NCBI GenBank assembly: GCA_963785765.1 | Contig: CAWAWM010000004.1 | Coordinates: 1,302,001 to 1,366,000, forward strand | Direction: 5' to 3' | From: DATBGO01 sp963785765 | GTDB lineage: Bacteria; Actinomycetota; Actinomycetes; Streptosporangiales; Streptosporangiaceae | DNA length: 64,000 bases | Part shown: positions 25,106-34,507 of the stretch, one piece after another | How the letters are laid out: the number at the start of each line of letters is the position of its first letter | Position numbering within the stretch: position 1 is the first letter of the stretch | The notes under the pieces: generated by a model | Database searches by the model: none | What the model was told of the DNA's origin: nothing | Seen by the model: the letters and a program-made list of their open reading frames with translations, nothing else | Position numbers and translations under genes: made by a program

Positions 25106-25969
25106 ATGCGCACCAGAAAGATCGGTCAGGTAACAGTGAGCGCCATCGGCCTGGGCGGCATGCCGATGTCCATCGAGGGCCGGCCTGACGAGGACCGGTC
25201 GATCAGGACCGTCCACGCCGCCCTGGACGCTGGCGTGACGCTGATCGATACCGCAGACGCCTACCACCTCGAGCCGGGCGAGACCGGGCACAATGAGCGG
25301 CTCATCGCCAAGGCACTGGCCAGCTACCGCGGTGACACCAGCGACGTGCTGGTCGCGACCAAGGGCGGCCACCTGCGGCCCGGCGACGGTTCCTGGACGC
25401 TGGACGGCTCCCCCGCGCACCTGCGGAAGGCCGCCGAAGCTTCGCTGAAGGCGCTTGGCGTGGACGCCATCGGGCTGTACCAGTTCCACCGCCCCGACCC
25501 GGCCGTGCCCTACGAAGAGTCCATCGGCGCGCTGAAGGAACTGCTCGACGCCGGGAAGATCCGGATGGCCGGAATCTCCAACGCCAGCATCGACCAGATC
25601 GGCATCGCCCGCCGGGTGCTCGGTGAGGGCAACCTGGCCAGCGTGCAGAACCAGTTCTCGCCCGCCTTCCGCAGCAGCGAGCCTGAGCTCGCCCACAGTG
25701 CCCGGCACGGCATCGCGTTCCTGCCCTGGAGTCCGCTGGGCGGCATCGGCAGCGCGGGCGGCCTCGGCGCGAGGCACACCGCTTTCCAGGAGGTGGCGGA
25801 CGCTCACCACGTTTCGCCGCAGCAGGTGGCGCTGGCCTGGATGCTGGCCAAGGCACCGGTAGTGATCCCCATCCCCGGCGCGAGCCGCCCGGAGTCGATC
25901 ACCGACTCCGCGCAGGCCGTTGACCTTGAACTGTCCAGCGCCGAGCTGGACCGGCTCGAGCAGGCCTGA
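25106..25969 (+). CDS. Aldo/keto reductase (second)
   Basis: A 287-residue AKR-fold oxidoreductase. Catalytic residues: Asp and Tyr in LIDTADAYHLE, Lys in LVATKGGHL, His in YQFHRPD. The NADP segment is VVIPIPGASRPESI. It is not closely similar to the aldo/keto reductase at 21,495-22,475, so a recent duplication is unlikely. ATG at 25106 with GGGAGAGTTCGGAG upstream. It lies 127 bp after the LysR gene on the same strand and could be co-regulated by it. Confidence 0.93.
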   Translation: MRTRKIGQVTVSAIGLGGMPMSIEGRPDEDRSIRTVHAALDAGVTLIDTADAYHLEPGETGHNERLIAKALASYRGDTSDVLVATKGGHLRPGDGSWTLDGSPAHLRKAAEASLKALGVDAIGLYQFHRPDPAVPYEESIGALKELLDAGKIRMAGISNASIDQIGIARRVLGEGNLASVQNQFSPAFRSSEPELAHSARHGIAFLPWSPLGGIGSAGGLGARHTAFQEVADAHHVSPQQVALAWMLAKAPVVIPIPGASRPESITDSAQAVDLELSSAELDRLEQA

Positions 25970-26180
25970 CCCAGGCGGAGCCCTGCTGGACCTCAGGGGT
26001 GCGGGTCCGGCAGTCCGGGCCCGGCCTGGGCATTGGGGGGTGCTCAGGCCGGGCCTCCTGCTCTGGGGGCACGGGGACGGCCGCCGGAACGCGCGCCGAC
26101 GACGCTGTAACGGCCTTGCAACATCCCTGCAACCGCTGGGACCGAGGATCAGGCATCGGACCTAACCAGGGAGGCTCGGC

Positions 26181-26663
26181 ATGAGCGCGTTCCAGCAACT
26201 AACCCGGAGTGAAAGAATCCTCGGCGCGGCCGGGGTGGTGCTGTTGATCGGCATTTTCGCGTTCCCGTGGTACCACGTCGGCGTGCCCGGCTACACCATC
26301 AACGGCCAGACCTACGGTGGCGGAAGCTACGACGGCAACGCCCTGCAGGGCCCGGGCTCGTTCTTTAGCGTGGTCGCGCTGATCGTCCTCATAGCCCTGC
26401 TGGCCGCCTTCGTGGTCCGGCGGTTCACCACGGTGCAGCTTCCCGAGCTCCCGATCTCGTGGGGCGCCGCCGAACTGTATGCCGCGATTGCCGTGCTGGC
26501 GCTGCTGGTCATCAAGATCCTCTTCCACGTGGGCAACTTCGGCTGGGGCTTCTACCTCAACATGGCCGCGGCCATCGTGCTCGTGTACGGCGCGGTCGCG
26601 GTCAGCCGCGCGCCGGAGCCACAGCGGGCGCAGGTCGGCGGCGCACACAGCTCGATCCAGTAG
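26181..26663 (+). CDS. Predicted four-helix membrane protein
   Basis: A 160-residue protein with four hydrophobic segments (near residues 14-30, 60-80, 95-112 and 120-140). The loop after helix 1 is Gly/Tyr-rich (GQTYGGGSYDGN) and probably faces outside. No enzymatic motif is seen. ATG at 26181 with GGGAGGCTCGGC upstream. It stands alone on the plus strand. Function unknown. Confidence 0.8.
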   Translation: MSAFQQLTRSERILGAAGVVLLIGIFAFPWYHVGVPGYTINGQTYGGGSYDGNALQGPGSFFSVVALIVLIALLAAFVVRRFTTVQLPELPISWGAAELYAAIAVLALLVIKILFHVGNFGWGFYLNMAAAIVLVYGAVAVSRAPEPQRAQVGGAHSSIQ

Positions 26664-26716
26664 CGGGGTCAAGTCCCATCCGGTTGGCGGCAGGCAGCCG
26701 GCCCAGCTCGGGGGCC

Positions 26717-27052
26717 TCAGGCCACGTAGGGCGGCGCGCCCGAGTCCGTGATCATCGGACGGCCCGCTGCCTGCCAGCCCTGCATCCCGTCGGCCACGTT
26801 CAGGGTCGTCCAGCCCGCGCCGGCGAGGGCCTGCGCGGCCCGCGCCGAGCGGGCGCCGGACCTGCAGATCACGTAGACATCGCGGTCCCTGGGAATCTCC
26901 TCGTAACGGGCGCCCACCTCGCCGAGCGGGATGTGCTGAGCTCCAGGGGCATGGCCAGCCGTCCATTCGTCCGGCTCGCGCACGTCCACCAGGACCGCGT
27001 CAGCTGGCACCTCCGCCGCTGGCACCTGCGGAACCGGCTCGCTCGCGTCCAC
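26717..27052 (-). CDS. Rhodanese-like domain protein
   Basis: A 111-residue single-domain sulfurtransferase-like protein. LVDVREPDEWTAGHAPGA is followed by IPLGEV, and the active-site loop is VICRSGARSA, with the catalytic Cys present. Such proteins transfer sulfane sulfur to acceptors such as thiols. I prefer the GTG at 27052, preceded by GGAGGGAG at five bases; an ATG 35 codons upstream lacks a ribosome site. It is divergent from the NYN gene. Confidence 0.9.
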   Translation of the reverse strand: MDASEPVPQVPAAEVPADAVLVDVREPDEWTAGHAPGAQHIPLGEVGARYEEIPRDRDVYVICRSGARSARAAQALAGAGWTTLNVADGMQGWQAAGRPMITDSGAPPYVA

Positions 27053-27253
27053 TGCCGCTCCCTCCACTGGTCGGCTATCACCTGGGCAAGCTTGCCCTGC
27101 CCAGGCAACCAGCGCACCCTTGCCGCCAAAGATCACCCTATGCACAAAGCGACGCACACACGGTCAATAAGATCAGCGGCGTGCCGACGGCGCCTGCTCG
27201 ATCAGCGTGACGATCCGGCTACTGTTGCTGAAACCGCAGTGAGAGGTGGCACC

Positions 27254-27292
27254 ATGCAGCGGAGCGCAGATCAGCACCGGCGGGCCGGCTGA
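27254..27292 (+). other. Possible 12-codon leader ORF coupled to the NYN gene
   Basis: ATG at 27254 follows AGAGGTGG by about five bases and opens a 12-residue frame ending in a TGA whose last base is the A of the NYN start (TGATG). The NYN gene has no good ribosome site of its own, so re-initiation from this short frame is plausible. The peptide has no attenuation-type run of one amino acid. Confidence 0.35.
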
Positions 27293-28185
27293 TGGCCCCG
27301 GCGAGCTCGGCCAACGCTGCCCTCGGCGATCAGGTCGCGGTCTTCATCGACCTGGAAAACCTGGCCCTGGGCGCCGGCGAGAACCTGCCCGGGCAGGCCG
27401 ATCCCATCCCGTACAAGGCACTCGAACTGCTCTGCCGGGACTACGGCAACGCTTCGATCCGCCGGGCCTACGCGGACTGGTCCAGGCCGGAGTTCGCCAA
27501 GCACCAGCACAACCTGGCCCAGAACGGGATCACCCTGATCCAGGTGACCAAGTTCGGCGCTCAGCAGAAGAACGCCGCGGACATCCTGATGGCGGTCGAC
27601 GCCATGGAGGCGCTGATCACTCATCCCGATGTCGGCACCTTCATGCTGGTCGCGGGGGACGGCGACTACACGCCGCTGGTACAGCGGCTGCGCGAATTCG
27701 GTAAGCGGGTCGTCGGCGTCGGCACCAAGGCCTCGGCGAGCGCCCGGCTGGTGGCGGTGTGCTCCGAATACAAGTACTGGGGCACGATCGTCGCGGCCGT
27801 CAACCCGGAGGTCCGGGCCGAGGTGGGCGCGAATTTCGACATCGCCGACGTGCAGCGGCTGGTGACCGAGGCCATGGAGGAATCTCCGGACGCGTCCGCG
27901 ACCGGCTCTTGGCTGAAGAGCAAGATGCTGGCCCTCGACCCGGCCTTCGACGAGCGCAACTACGGCTCCAAGAGTTTTCGCGTCCTGCTGCGCCGGCTGC
28001 CCGGCCTGGTCGAGGTCAGGCGGGACCGGTCATCGTCGGACATGCTGGTCACGCTGATCGGCTCCAGGTCCGGGGCGAAGGCCGCCCAGCAGAGCGCCAA
28101 AAACAGCAGCGCCCAAAACAGCGGTGCCAAAAACAGCGGCGCAAAAGACAGCGGCGCCAAGAACAGCGGCACCAAGAACAGCTGA
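27292..28185 (+). CDS. NYN domain protein with OST-HTH/LOTUS-like C-terminus
   Basis: A 297-residue protein of the PIN-like NYN nuclease class. Acidic active-site candidates are in VAVFIDLENLAL, the NAADILMAVDAM block and LVAGDGDYTPL. Residues of about 190-260 resemble the OST-HTH (LOTUS) RNA-binding fold (TGSWLKSKMLALDPAFDERNYG). The tail is a run of (A)KNSG repeats encoded by near-identical 15-bp units (28,090-28,185). NYN proteins act on RNA; the target is unknown. ATG at 27292 overlaps a short upstream ORF. Convergent with the SWIM gene 13 bp downstream. Confidence 0.9.
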   Translation: MAPASSANAALGDQVAVFIDLENLALGAGENLPGQADPIPYKALELLCRDYGNASIRRAYADWSRPEFAKHQHNLAQNGITLIQVTKFGAQQKNAADILMAVDAMEALITHPDVGTFMLVAGDGDYTPLVQRLREFGKRVVGVGTKASASARLVAVCSEYKYWGTIVAAVNPEVRAEVGANFDIADVQRLVTEAMEESPDASATGSWLKSKMLALDPAFDERNYGSKSFRVLLRRLPGLVEVRRDRSSSDMLVTLIGSRSGAKAAQQSAKNSSAQNSGAKNSGAKDSGAKNSGTKNS

Positions 28186-28198
28186 GCGCGCCAGAACG

Positions 28199-29065
28199 TC
28201 AGGCCGGCTCCTGCGAACTGGCCAGCCGCTGGTAGGCGGGCGCCAGCAGGACCGCCAGGTCCTGGCCTCCGGCCTGCACGGCCGGCGGGTCGAACATCCG
28301 CAGCAGCAGGTCCGGAGCGGTCGCGGGGACGGCGGGCAGGCTGCGCAGCCGGCCCGCGCTCAGCCCGGCGGACCAGAAGTCGTCGAGGCAGCCGGCCAGC
28401 GGCGGCGCCGGGACATCGATCACCGGCCCGGCCGCCGCGGCCTGCTGACCGCCCGGAGACCGGCGGAGCGCGGACAGCAGCGCCTCCCGGTCGCGGCCGC
28501 GCCAGGCCAGCATGCAGAACGGGTCATCGTCGAACCGCTCGGCCAGGACATAGCAGACGGCGGCCAGGTGCTTGCACGGGACGCCCCAGTCCGGGCATGA
28601 GCACCGCATGTCCAGGTCATGCTGGGACCGCGGGAAGAGCGGGGTGCCGCAGGCTGCGAAGACGTCTTCTATCTCGGCCGGCATTTCCCCGGCGAGCAGC
28701 TTGGCCCGGAACAGCGCCTGGTCCGCGAGAGCCTGCTCGACCCGCTGCCACTGGCCGGTGGTGAGCGGCAGGACCTGGATGCGCACCTTGTAGGGGGCGG
28801 TCCGGGAGCCCTGCACCCGCGCGGTGACGTAGCCCGGCGAGATGTCCAGTTCGAGCACCTGGCCGGCCCGGGCGTACCGGCGGCCGCGCTGCAGCCTGCC
28901 GGTCATCCCGAACGACTCCAGGACGTCGATGAACCGCCTGGACCACCACTGCTCGCCGATCGAGCCCCGCTGGCTGCGGGCCCTGATGCCGCCGGTCACC
29001 GCCAGCGGCCTGGACGGCGGGTACCAGCCCCGCTCGGCCCAGCTGTCCTCGCCGCGGCCGGTCAT
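28199..29065 (-). CDS. SWIM zinc finger protein paired with SNF2 helicase
   Basis: A 288-residue protein. The SWIM motif is visible as MRCSCPDWGVPCKHLAAVCYVL in outline (CxCxnCxH; quoted core CSCPDWGVPCKH), near residue 150-160. The N-terminal block WWSRRFIDVLESFG is typical of actinobacterial SWIM proteins encoded next to SNF2-type ATPases. ATG at 29065 overlaps the SNF2 stop by four bases (ATGA). The pair probably works on DNA or chromatin-like nucleoprotein; the biological role is not established. Confidence 0.9.
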   Translation of the reverse strand: MTGRGEDSWAERGWYPPSRPLAVTGGIRARSQRGSIGEQWWSRRFIDVLESFGMTGRLQRGRRYARAGQVLELDISPGYVTARVQGSRTAPYKVRIQVLPLTTGQWQRVEQALADQALFRAKLLAGEMPAEIEDVFAACGTPLFPRSQHDLDMRCSCPDWGVPCKHLAAVCYVLAERFDDDPFCMLAWRGRDREALLSALRRSPGGQQAAAAGPVIDVPAPPLAGCLDDFWSAGLSAGRLRSLPAVPATAPDLLLRMFDPPAVQAGGQDLAVLLAPAYQRLASSQEPA

Positions 29066-31122
29066 TCCGAGACCGCCTCCGGCGACAGCGTGATGACCTT
29101 GCGCAGGTCGGCGACCGACAGCTCGCCCAGCCAGCTCTCCCCGGTGCCGATGATGCGGTCGGCCAGCGCCTTCTTCTCCTCGATCATGGCGTCGATGCGT
29201 TCCTCCAGCGTGCCGACGCAGATGAACTTGCGCACCTGCACATCGCGGGTCTGGCCGATCCGGAACGCCCGGTCGGTGGCCTGATCCTCGACGGCGGGAT
29301 TCCACCACCGGTCCACGTGGATCACGTGGTTGGCGGCGGTCAGATTCAGCCCGGTCCCGCCTGCCTTGAGCGACAAGAGGAAGATCGCGGGCTCCGTCAG
29401 GTCATTGAACCTGGCCACCATCGCATCTCGCTGCCGCTTCGAGGTTCCGCCATGCAGGTACAGGACCGGACAGCCGAGCCGCGCGGCCAGGTAGGGCTGC
29501 AGCATCGAGCCGAACTCGGCGTACTGGGTGAAGCACAGGGCCTTCTCGCCATCGGCCATGACCTCGTCGCAGATCTCCTCCAGCCTGGCCAGTTTGCCCG
29601 AACGGCCAGCCAGCCGGGAGCCGTCGCCGAGCAGGTGCGCGGGGTGATTGCAGACCTGCTTGAGCTTGGCCATGGTGGCCAGCACCAGCCCGTGCCGCTT
29701 GATGCCCTCCTCGGCAGCTTCGATCCTGGCCAGCATGTCGGTGACGGTCGCCTGGTACAGGGAGGCCTGCTCGGGCGTGAGGTTGCACCAGACCTTCATC
29801 TCCAGCTTGTCCGGCAGGTCGGAGATGATCGACGAGTCGGTCTTCAGGCGGCGCAGGATGAACGGCGCGGTGATCCGCTTCAGCCGCTCGGCGGCTTCGG
29901 TGTCGCCGTGCCGCTCGATGGGGATGGCGAAGGCGGTGCGGAACTTCTCGGCCGCCCCGAGCAGCCCCGGATTGGTGAATTCCATGATCGACCACAGCTC
30001 GGCCAGCCGGTTTTCCACCGGGGTGCCGGTCAGCGCGATCCTGGAGTCGGCGGGCAGGCTGCGCACCGCCTGGGCCTGGCGAGCCGCCGGGTTCTTGATG
30101 TTCTGCGCCTCGTCGCAGACCACCCTGGTCCACCGGATGCCGGCCAGCTGCCCGGCGTCCCTGGCCGCGATGGCGTAGGTGGTGATCACCAGGTCGGCGG
30201 CGGTCAGGGCCGCAGCCAGCTCGGCGCCGGTCAGCCGGCCCGCCCCGTGATGTACGTGCACGCGCAGGTCCGGGGTGAACCGCTCGGCCTCCCGCTGCCA
30301 GTTCCCGGCCAGCGACATCGGGCAGACGAGCAGCGTCGGCCCTGGCTGCGGCCGACCGCCGGATTCAGCCTGGCGGGCGGCCTGCCCCAGGTCCCGCTCG
30401 TAGGCCAGCAGGGACAGCAGCTCGACGGTCTTGCCGAGCCCCATGTCGTCAGCCAGGATCAGGCCGATGCCGAGCCCGCTGAGAAATGCCATCCAGGCCA
30501 GGCCTCGTTCCTGGTAGGGCCGCAGCGCGCCGGTGAACCCCGCCGGAGTGGCGACCGGCGCGAGCCGCCGGTCGGCCTGGCCCGAGAGCAGGTCGGCGAG
30601 CCAGCCGTCTGCTTCCACCGCCACGATCGGCAGGTCGTCCTCGCCGCGCAGCCCGGCCAGCAGCGCGTCGCCAGCCGACATCGTTCCCGCGGCCCCGCGT
30701 TCCAGGAACCGCAGCGCCGCCTGCAGGTGCCGGTCATCGAGTTCGACCCACTGACCGCGGATGCGGACCAGCGGGATCTTGAGCCTGGCGAGTTCCGCGA
30801 GCTCGTCGGGATCCAGCGCCTCATCGCCGACCGCCAGGTCGTAGCGGAAGTCGACGAGATCACCCAGGCCGAACCTGGGCTCGGTGACGGCCCCCTTCGG
30901 GCCGCTTCTGGATTTGGCGGTGAGCTTGAGCCCCAGCCGCGCTTTGCGTGCCCAGTCCGGCAGCAGCACCCCGAACCCGGCGCCGGACAGCAGCGGGGCG
31001 GTCTGGCTGAGAAACCCGAACGCGCCCGCCGTATCCAGGGTGACCTGCTCCGGGGCCGGAGTCCGCAGCTCCTCGTCCAGCTCGGGGAACAGTCGCGCCG
31101 CAGCTCCGAGGCCGGCCAGCAA
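29062..31122 (-). CDS. SNF2-family DEAD/DEAH helicase, ATPase module (C-terminal part of a broken gene)
   Basis: A 686-residue open frame with the whole SNF2 motor. Walker A is ADDMGLGKT (near 30,440), the DEAQ box is VVCDEAQNIKNP (near 30,118), and the C-terminal helicase lobe has LHGGTSKRQRD, LLSLKAGGTGLNLT and RAFRIGQTRDV. About 190 residues of SNF2-associated domain precede the motor. The frame remains open upstream without a start (PVGWQAGGIRHPEEEL), and two other frames supply the missing N-terminus (31,123-32,377). It is followed with a 4-bp overlap by the SWIM gene. If the shifts are real, translation could begin at 31122 or not at all. Confidence 0.88.
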   Translation of the reverse strand: MLAGLGAAARLFPELDEELRTPAPEQVTLDTAGAFGFLSQTAPLLSGAGFGVLLPDWARKARLGLKLTAKSRSGPKGAVTEPRFGLGDLVDFRYDLAVGDEALDPDELAELARLKIPLVRIRGQWVELDDRHLQAALRFLERGAAGTMSAGDALLAGLRGEDDLPIVAVEADGWLADLLSGQADRRLAPVATPAGFTGALRPYQERGLAWMAFLSGLGIGLILADDMGLGKTVELLSLLAYERDLGQAARQAESGGRPQPGPTLLVCPMSLAGNWQREAERFTPDLRVHVHHGAGRLTGAELAAALTAADLVITTYAIAARDAGQLAGIRWTRVVCDEAQNIKNPAARQAQAVRSLPADSRIALTGTPVENRLAELWSIMEFTNPGLLGAAEKFRTAFAIPIERHGDTEAAERLKRITAPFILRRLKTDSSIISDLPDKLEMKVWCNLTPEQASLYQATVTDMLARIEAAEEGIKRHGLVLATMAKLKQVCNHPAHLLGDGSRLAGRSGKLARLEEICDEVMADGEKALCFTQYAEFGSMLQPYLAARLGCPVLYLHGGTSKRQRDAMVARFNDLTEPAIFLLSLKAGGTGLNLTAANHVIHVDRWWNPAVEDQATDRAFRIGQTRDVQVRKFICVGTLEERIDAMIEEKKALADRIIGTGESWLGELSVADLRKVITLSPEAVSE

Positions 31123-32377
31123 TTCCTCCTCCGGGTGCCGGATCCCGCCCGCCTGCCAGCCGACCGGCCAGCCCAGATGTCGCCCGCCGGCCTGACCAGG
31201 CTGGGATCCTCGGTGGACTGCAGCGAGAACTCAACCCGCCACCCCGCGCCCGGCGGCTGGCCAGCGTCATCCTGCTCACCGCCCAGCTCCGGCTCGGCCA
31301 GCCGGAAGCACGTCCGAACTGGGCCGGCCGGGACCTGCGCCGTGGCCCGCCAGGCCGCCAGCGCGGCGCCGAGGTCCGCGGCCTGGGCCTGCTGGGCCGG
31401 CGTCAGCTCGCCGATCCTGGCGTCGGCAGTGGTCAGGGCGACGAGCCAGCGATCGGCGACCTTGGCGCCGGCACGGCCACGGCCGCGCCCGGGCCGCAGC
31501 GCCAGACCAGCGAGGCGGGCCCGCGCGGCGGCATCGGAAAGCGAGTCGAGGGCATCGGTGACGATCAGGGCGGGCGGCTCACCGGCGCCGCTGGTGGCCC
31601 GGCAGAGCGGCGGCATCGCCACCGCGAGTTCGGCCGCCCGCTGAGCATCAGCCCCGGTGAGCACCGGGCGCCACCGCGCCGCATAGCCGCCGTCCTCTTC
31701 GGCGAGCTGCGGCAATACCCGGCCCCGGCTCACCAGGTCGTCAGCCAGCCTGGCCAGCGCCGCGAGATAGGGCACCGAGGCCGCCACCGCGAGCTTGCCC
31801 ACCTCGCCGGCCGGTTCGCCCGAAGCCAGCTCCCCGGAGGCCAGCTCGCCCGAAGCCAGCTCGACCAAGGCTCGATACCCCGAAGCCGGCTCCCCGACCC
31901 CGACCCCGGCTCCCCCGACCCCGACCCGGGCTCCCCCGACCCCGGCCCGCCCAGGACCGGCTTGCCCAGCGCGGTGAGCAGGGTGAGCGCGGCGGCCGGC
32001 TCAAAGACCAGCGCGGGTATCCGCCAGGCGGCCAGCGCGGGGCGCCTACCACCGGTCCGCTGGGCGGCGGCCTGCTGGCCGTGTCCCGCGTCGCTGGTCA
32101 CCGGCCTAATCAGAGCTGGCGAGCCCACCGGTCCGGCTGGGGTGGACGGCAGGAACAAGGTCAGCTCGTCCTCGACGGCCTTCCGGGCCAGGTCGGTCAC
32201 CGGATACGCCAGTTCGGCCAGGGCATCGGTGAGCAGGGACACATCGCAGCCGAACGGATGCAGGCGCGGGGCCCGCGACGGCCGGCCCGGCCGTGGAGCC
32301 GAGTCCGCCGGGCGCCCGGAATCCTCAGCCCACAGCCAGAGCGCGCCGTAGACCCAGATCCCGTGCAGCACGAGCAT
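31123..32377 (-). pseudogene. N-terminal part of the SNF2 helicase gene, split by two frameshifts
   Basis: The first frame starts MLVLHGIWVYGALWLW (ATG 32377, GGGGAG upstream) and runs through the SNF2-associated region to a Gly/Ser/Glu-Pro repeat near 31,870-31,960. There the sense continues in a second frame as GEVGKLAVAASVPYLAALAR. That frame runs to about 31,180 (ending VRPAGDIW), where the sense passes to a third frame as LGWPVGWQAGGIRHPEEE. Both shifts are of the minus-one type. The first lies inside a C-rich tandem repeat (CTCCCCCGACCCCGACC), a natural slippage site. Either the gene is decaying, phase-variable, or misread in the assembly. Confidence 0.82.
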
Positions 32378-32527
32378 GTACCAGCGCTCCCCAAGGCGAC
32401 TCGGCACGCCCTAGCCCGCTGTCACCGGGCCTCGATGTCTGGTCAGCACAGCCGTCCAGACAGCACCGCCGCCTAGATAGCACGCTAGCGCGCGCAGCCG
32501 CCCGGAGTGGGGCGAAACGCCGTCGGG

Positions 32528-32761
32528 TCAGCGGCCCGGGCGCTGATCGGGGCCGGACCCGCCGGCATCGCCCGTCATAGCAGCGTCATCCGCCAGCGCA
32601 GCCGACGCTTCCTGTTCCCGGCGCGCCTGGTCGTTCACCTTACGCAGGTGCTTGGACATCGAGCGGAACAGGAAGTACAGCACCAGACCCATTCCGGCTA
32701 CCACAAGAAATCCGAGCGTGCCCGGCGCGACATCGTTGCTCGACGCTGCGAGCACGATCAC
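32528..32761 (-). CDS. Small single-pass membrane protein
   Basis: A 77-residue protein with one hydrophobic helix (LGFLVVAGMGLVLYFLF) followed by a basic then charged cytoplasmic tail (SMSKHLRKVNDQARREQE). GTG at 32761 overlaps the mca stop by four bases, so it is translated with mca. Small proteins of this look often follow mca in actinobacteria, but the function is unknown. Confidence 0.8.
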   Translation of the reverse strand: MIVLAASSNDVAPGTLGFLVVAGMGLVLYFLFRSMSKHLRKVNDQARREQEASAALADDAAMTGDAGGSGPDQRPGR

Positions 32762-33717
32762 AAGCTCACCTTCTCCCGGATTCCCGCGAAAAGATCCTCT
32801 TCAGGCATCTCAGTATTCACCAGAGACCGGGCCAGGTGAAAATCCTCGGTCGGCCAGGCGGCCCGCTGCACCTCGACCGGGCAGGCGAACCAGGAACTTT
32901 CCGGGTCAATCTGGGTGGCATGGGCGAGCAGGGCCTGATCGCGAACCTCGAAGAAATCACCACACGGCACCCGCGTCGTGATCTCAAGCTCCTGGCGTCG
33001 CGGGTCCTCGTCGTCCCAGCTGGCCATCCGCTCGGCGTACGGCGATTCCAGGCCGCGCCGTTCCATCTCCTGGTGCAGGGCCTGAAAGCGAGCCCGGTGG
33101 AAAGAGGCGAAATAGTAGAGCTTGACCGGCTGCCACGGCTCACCGCAATCGGGATACTGGTCCGGGTCGGCGGCCGCCTCGAACGCCGCCACGCTGACCT
33201 CGTGCGTCTTGACGTGGTCTGGATGCGGATAACCACCGCGCTCGTCGTAGGTCAGGATCACTTGCGGGCGGAACTCGCGGATCGCCTTCACCAGCGGGCG
33301 CACCGCCGTGTGGAGCGGCTCGAGGGCAAAGCACCCCTCGGGCAACGGCGGCAGCGGGTCGCCTTCGGGCAGGCCCGAGTCGATGAAACCGAGGAATTGC
33401 TGCTGCACCCCGAGGATGTCCCTGGCCCTGGCCATCTCCGCGCGCCTGATCTCCGGCAGGTTGGCCCGGACGTCAGGCCGTTCCATCGCCTTGTTCAGGA
33501 TGTCACCGCGCTCGCCGCCGGTCAGTGTGCAGACCAGGACATCCGCGCCTTCCCGGGCATAACGGGCCATAGTCGCGGCGCCCTTGCTCGATTCATCATC
33601 GGGATGGGCATGCACCGCCATCAGCCGCAACGGGGCGCCAGCGCCGTGCGGATCACCGGCAGCCCCCGACGGCGGCCGTCCGGTATCACCAGCGGGGCCA
33701 GGAGTCACGGCAACCAA
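32758..33717 (-). CDS. mca: Mycothiol S-conjugate amidase
   Basis: A 319-residue zinc amidase of the PIG-L family that cuts mycothiol-toxin conjugates to a mercapturate, which is then exported. The zinc ligands are in VHAHPDDES and in YPHPDHVKTHE. Further family blocks are MARARDILGVQQQFLG and LTYDERGG. The length and PIG-L pattern favour Mca over MshB. I place the start at TTG 33717, with AAAGGA about seven bases upstream; a GTG three codons further in is an alternative. The protein is a firm marker of a mycothiol-producing actinomycete. Confidence 0.93.
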   Translation of the reverse strand: MVAVTPGPAGDTGRPPSGAAGDPHGAGAPLRLMAVHAHPDDESSKGAATMARYAREGADVLVCTLTGGERGDILNKAMERPDVRANLPEIRRAEMARARDILGVQQQFLGFIDSGLPEGDPLPPLPEGCFALEPLHTAVRPLVKAIREFRPQVILTYDERGGYPHPDHVKTHEVSVAAFEAAADPDQYPDCGEPWQPVKLYYFASFHRARFQALHQEMERRGLESPYAERMASWDDEDPRRQELEITTRVPCGDFFEVRDQALLAHATQIDPESSWFACPVEVQRAAWPTEDFHLARSLVNTEMPEEDLFAGIREKVSL

Positions 33718-34006
33718 GTAAGATCCTTTGCAGCTTGGTGACGGGTAAGCCCGGCACGTCTCAACCGCTCCGCCGGGCCTGTCTGCGCCTCCGACAGAAG
33801 CGCTGAGAAGTCATTGTGTAGCACAACGCCCCCTCGTGGGTAAGGCATTCCCTGGCGGCCGGCGCGCTGCCCGCGGCCTGCGAGACTACCCCGAGCCATT
33901 GACACGCGCCGGTCAGTCACTCAGCCTTGTTAGCCTCAAGGGATTACCCCCAAGGGCCAGCCTGGCCCGGCGGAGATCGTTTCCGCATCCCACGCAAGGA
34001 GTTCCC

Positions 34007-34507
34007 GTGACCGAGACCCGCGACGACACCGTCACCTGGCTCACCCAGGAGGCGTACGACCGTCTCAAGTCGGAGCTTGACCAGCTCTCGGGTACCGGCC
34101 GCATCGAGATCGCGAAGAAGATCGAGGCGGCCCGGGCAGAAGGCGACCTGCGCGAGAACGGCGGCTACCATGCGGCCAAGGACGAGCAGGGCCAGATGGA
34201 GGGCCGGATCCGGCAGATCACCTACATCCTGGAAAACTCCCGGGTCGGCGAGCCCCCGCGCACCGATGGCGTAGTCGGTCCGGGCATGACGGTCACGATC
34301 CGGTTTACCCGGGACGAGGACGAGGTCACCTTCCTGCTCGCCTCGCGCGAGGAGAGCGGCGCGCCGATCGACGTCTACTCACCGCGATCCCCCCTGGGCA
34401 GCGCTATCTCCGGCAAGAAGGTCGGCGACACCGCGACGTACACACTTCCTAACGGGCGCGCGGCGACAGTCGAGATCCTCGAGGCGGTCCCATACGGCGG
34501 GATGTAA
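34007..34507 (+). CDS. greA: Transcription elongation factor GreA
   Basis: A 166-residue secondary-channel factor that rescues backtracked RNA polymerase by stimulating transcript cleavage. The coiled-coil hairpin spans about residues 15-80, and its tip has the acidic pair in ARAEGDLRENGGYH. The C-terminal FKBP-like domain contains SPLGSAISGKKVGD. GTG at 34007 with AAGGAG six bases upstream. It stands alone and is divergent from mca. Confidence 0.95.
   Translation: MTETRDDTVTWLTQEAYDRLKSELDQLSGTGRIEIAKKIEAARAEGDLRENGGYHAAKDEQGQMEGRIRQITYILENSRVGEPPRTDGVVGPGMTVTIRFTRDEDEVTFLLASREESGAPIDVYSPRSPLGSAISGKKVGDTATYTLPNGRAATVEILEAVPYGGM

Noticed and set aside
29317..31644. A 775-codon open frame on the plus strand opposite the SNF2 gene
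   Set aside because: It is antisense to clear helicase motifs and has no recognisable domain; long antisense frames are expected at this GC content.
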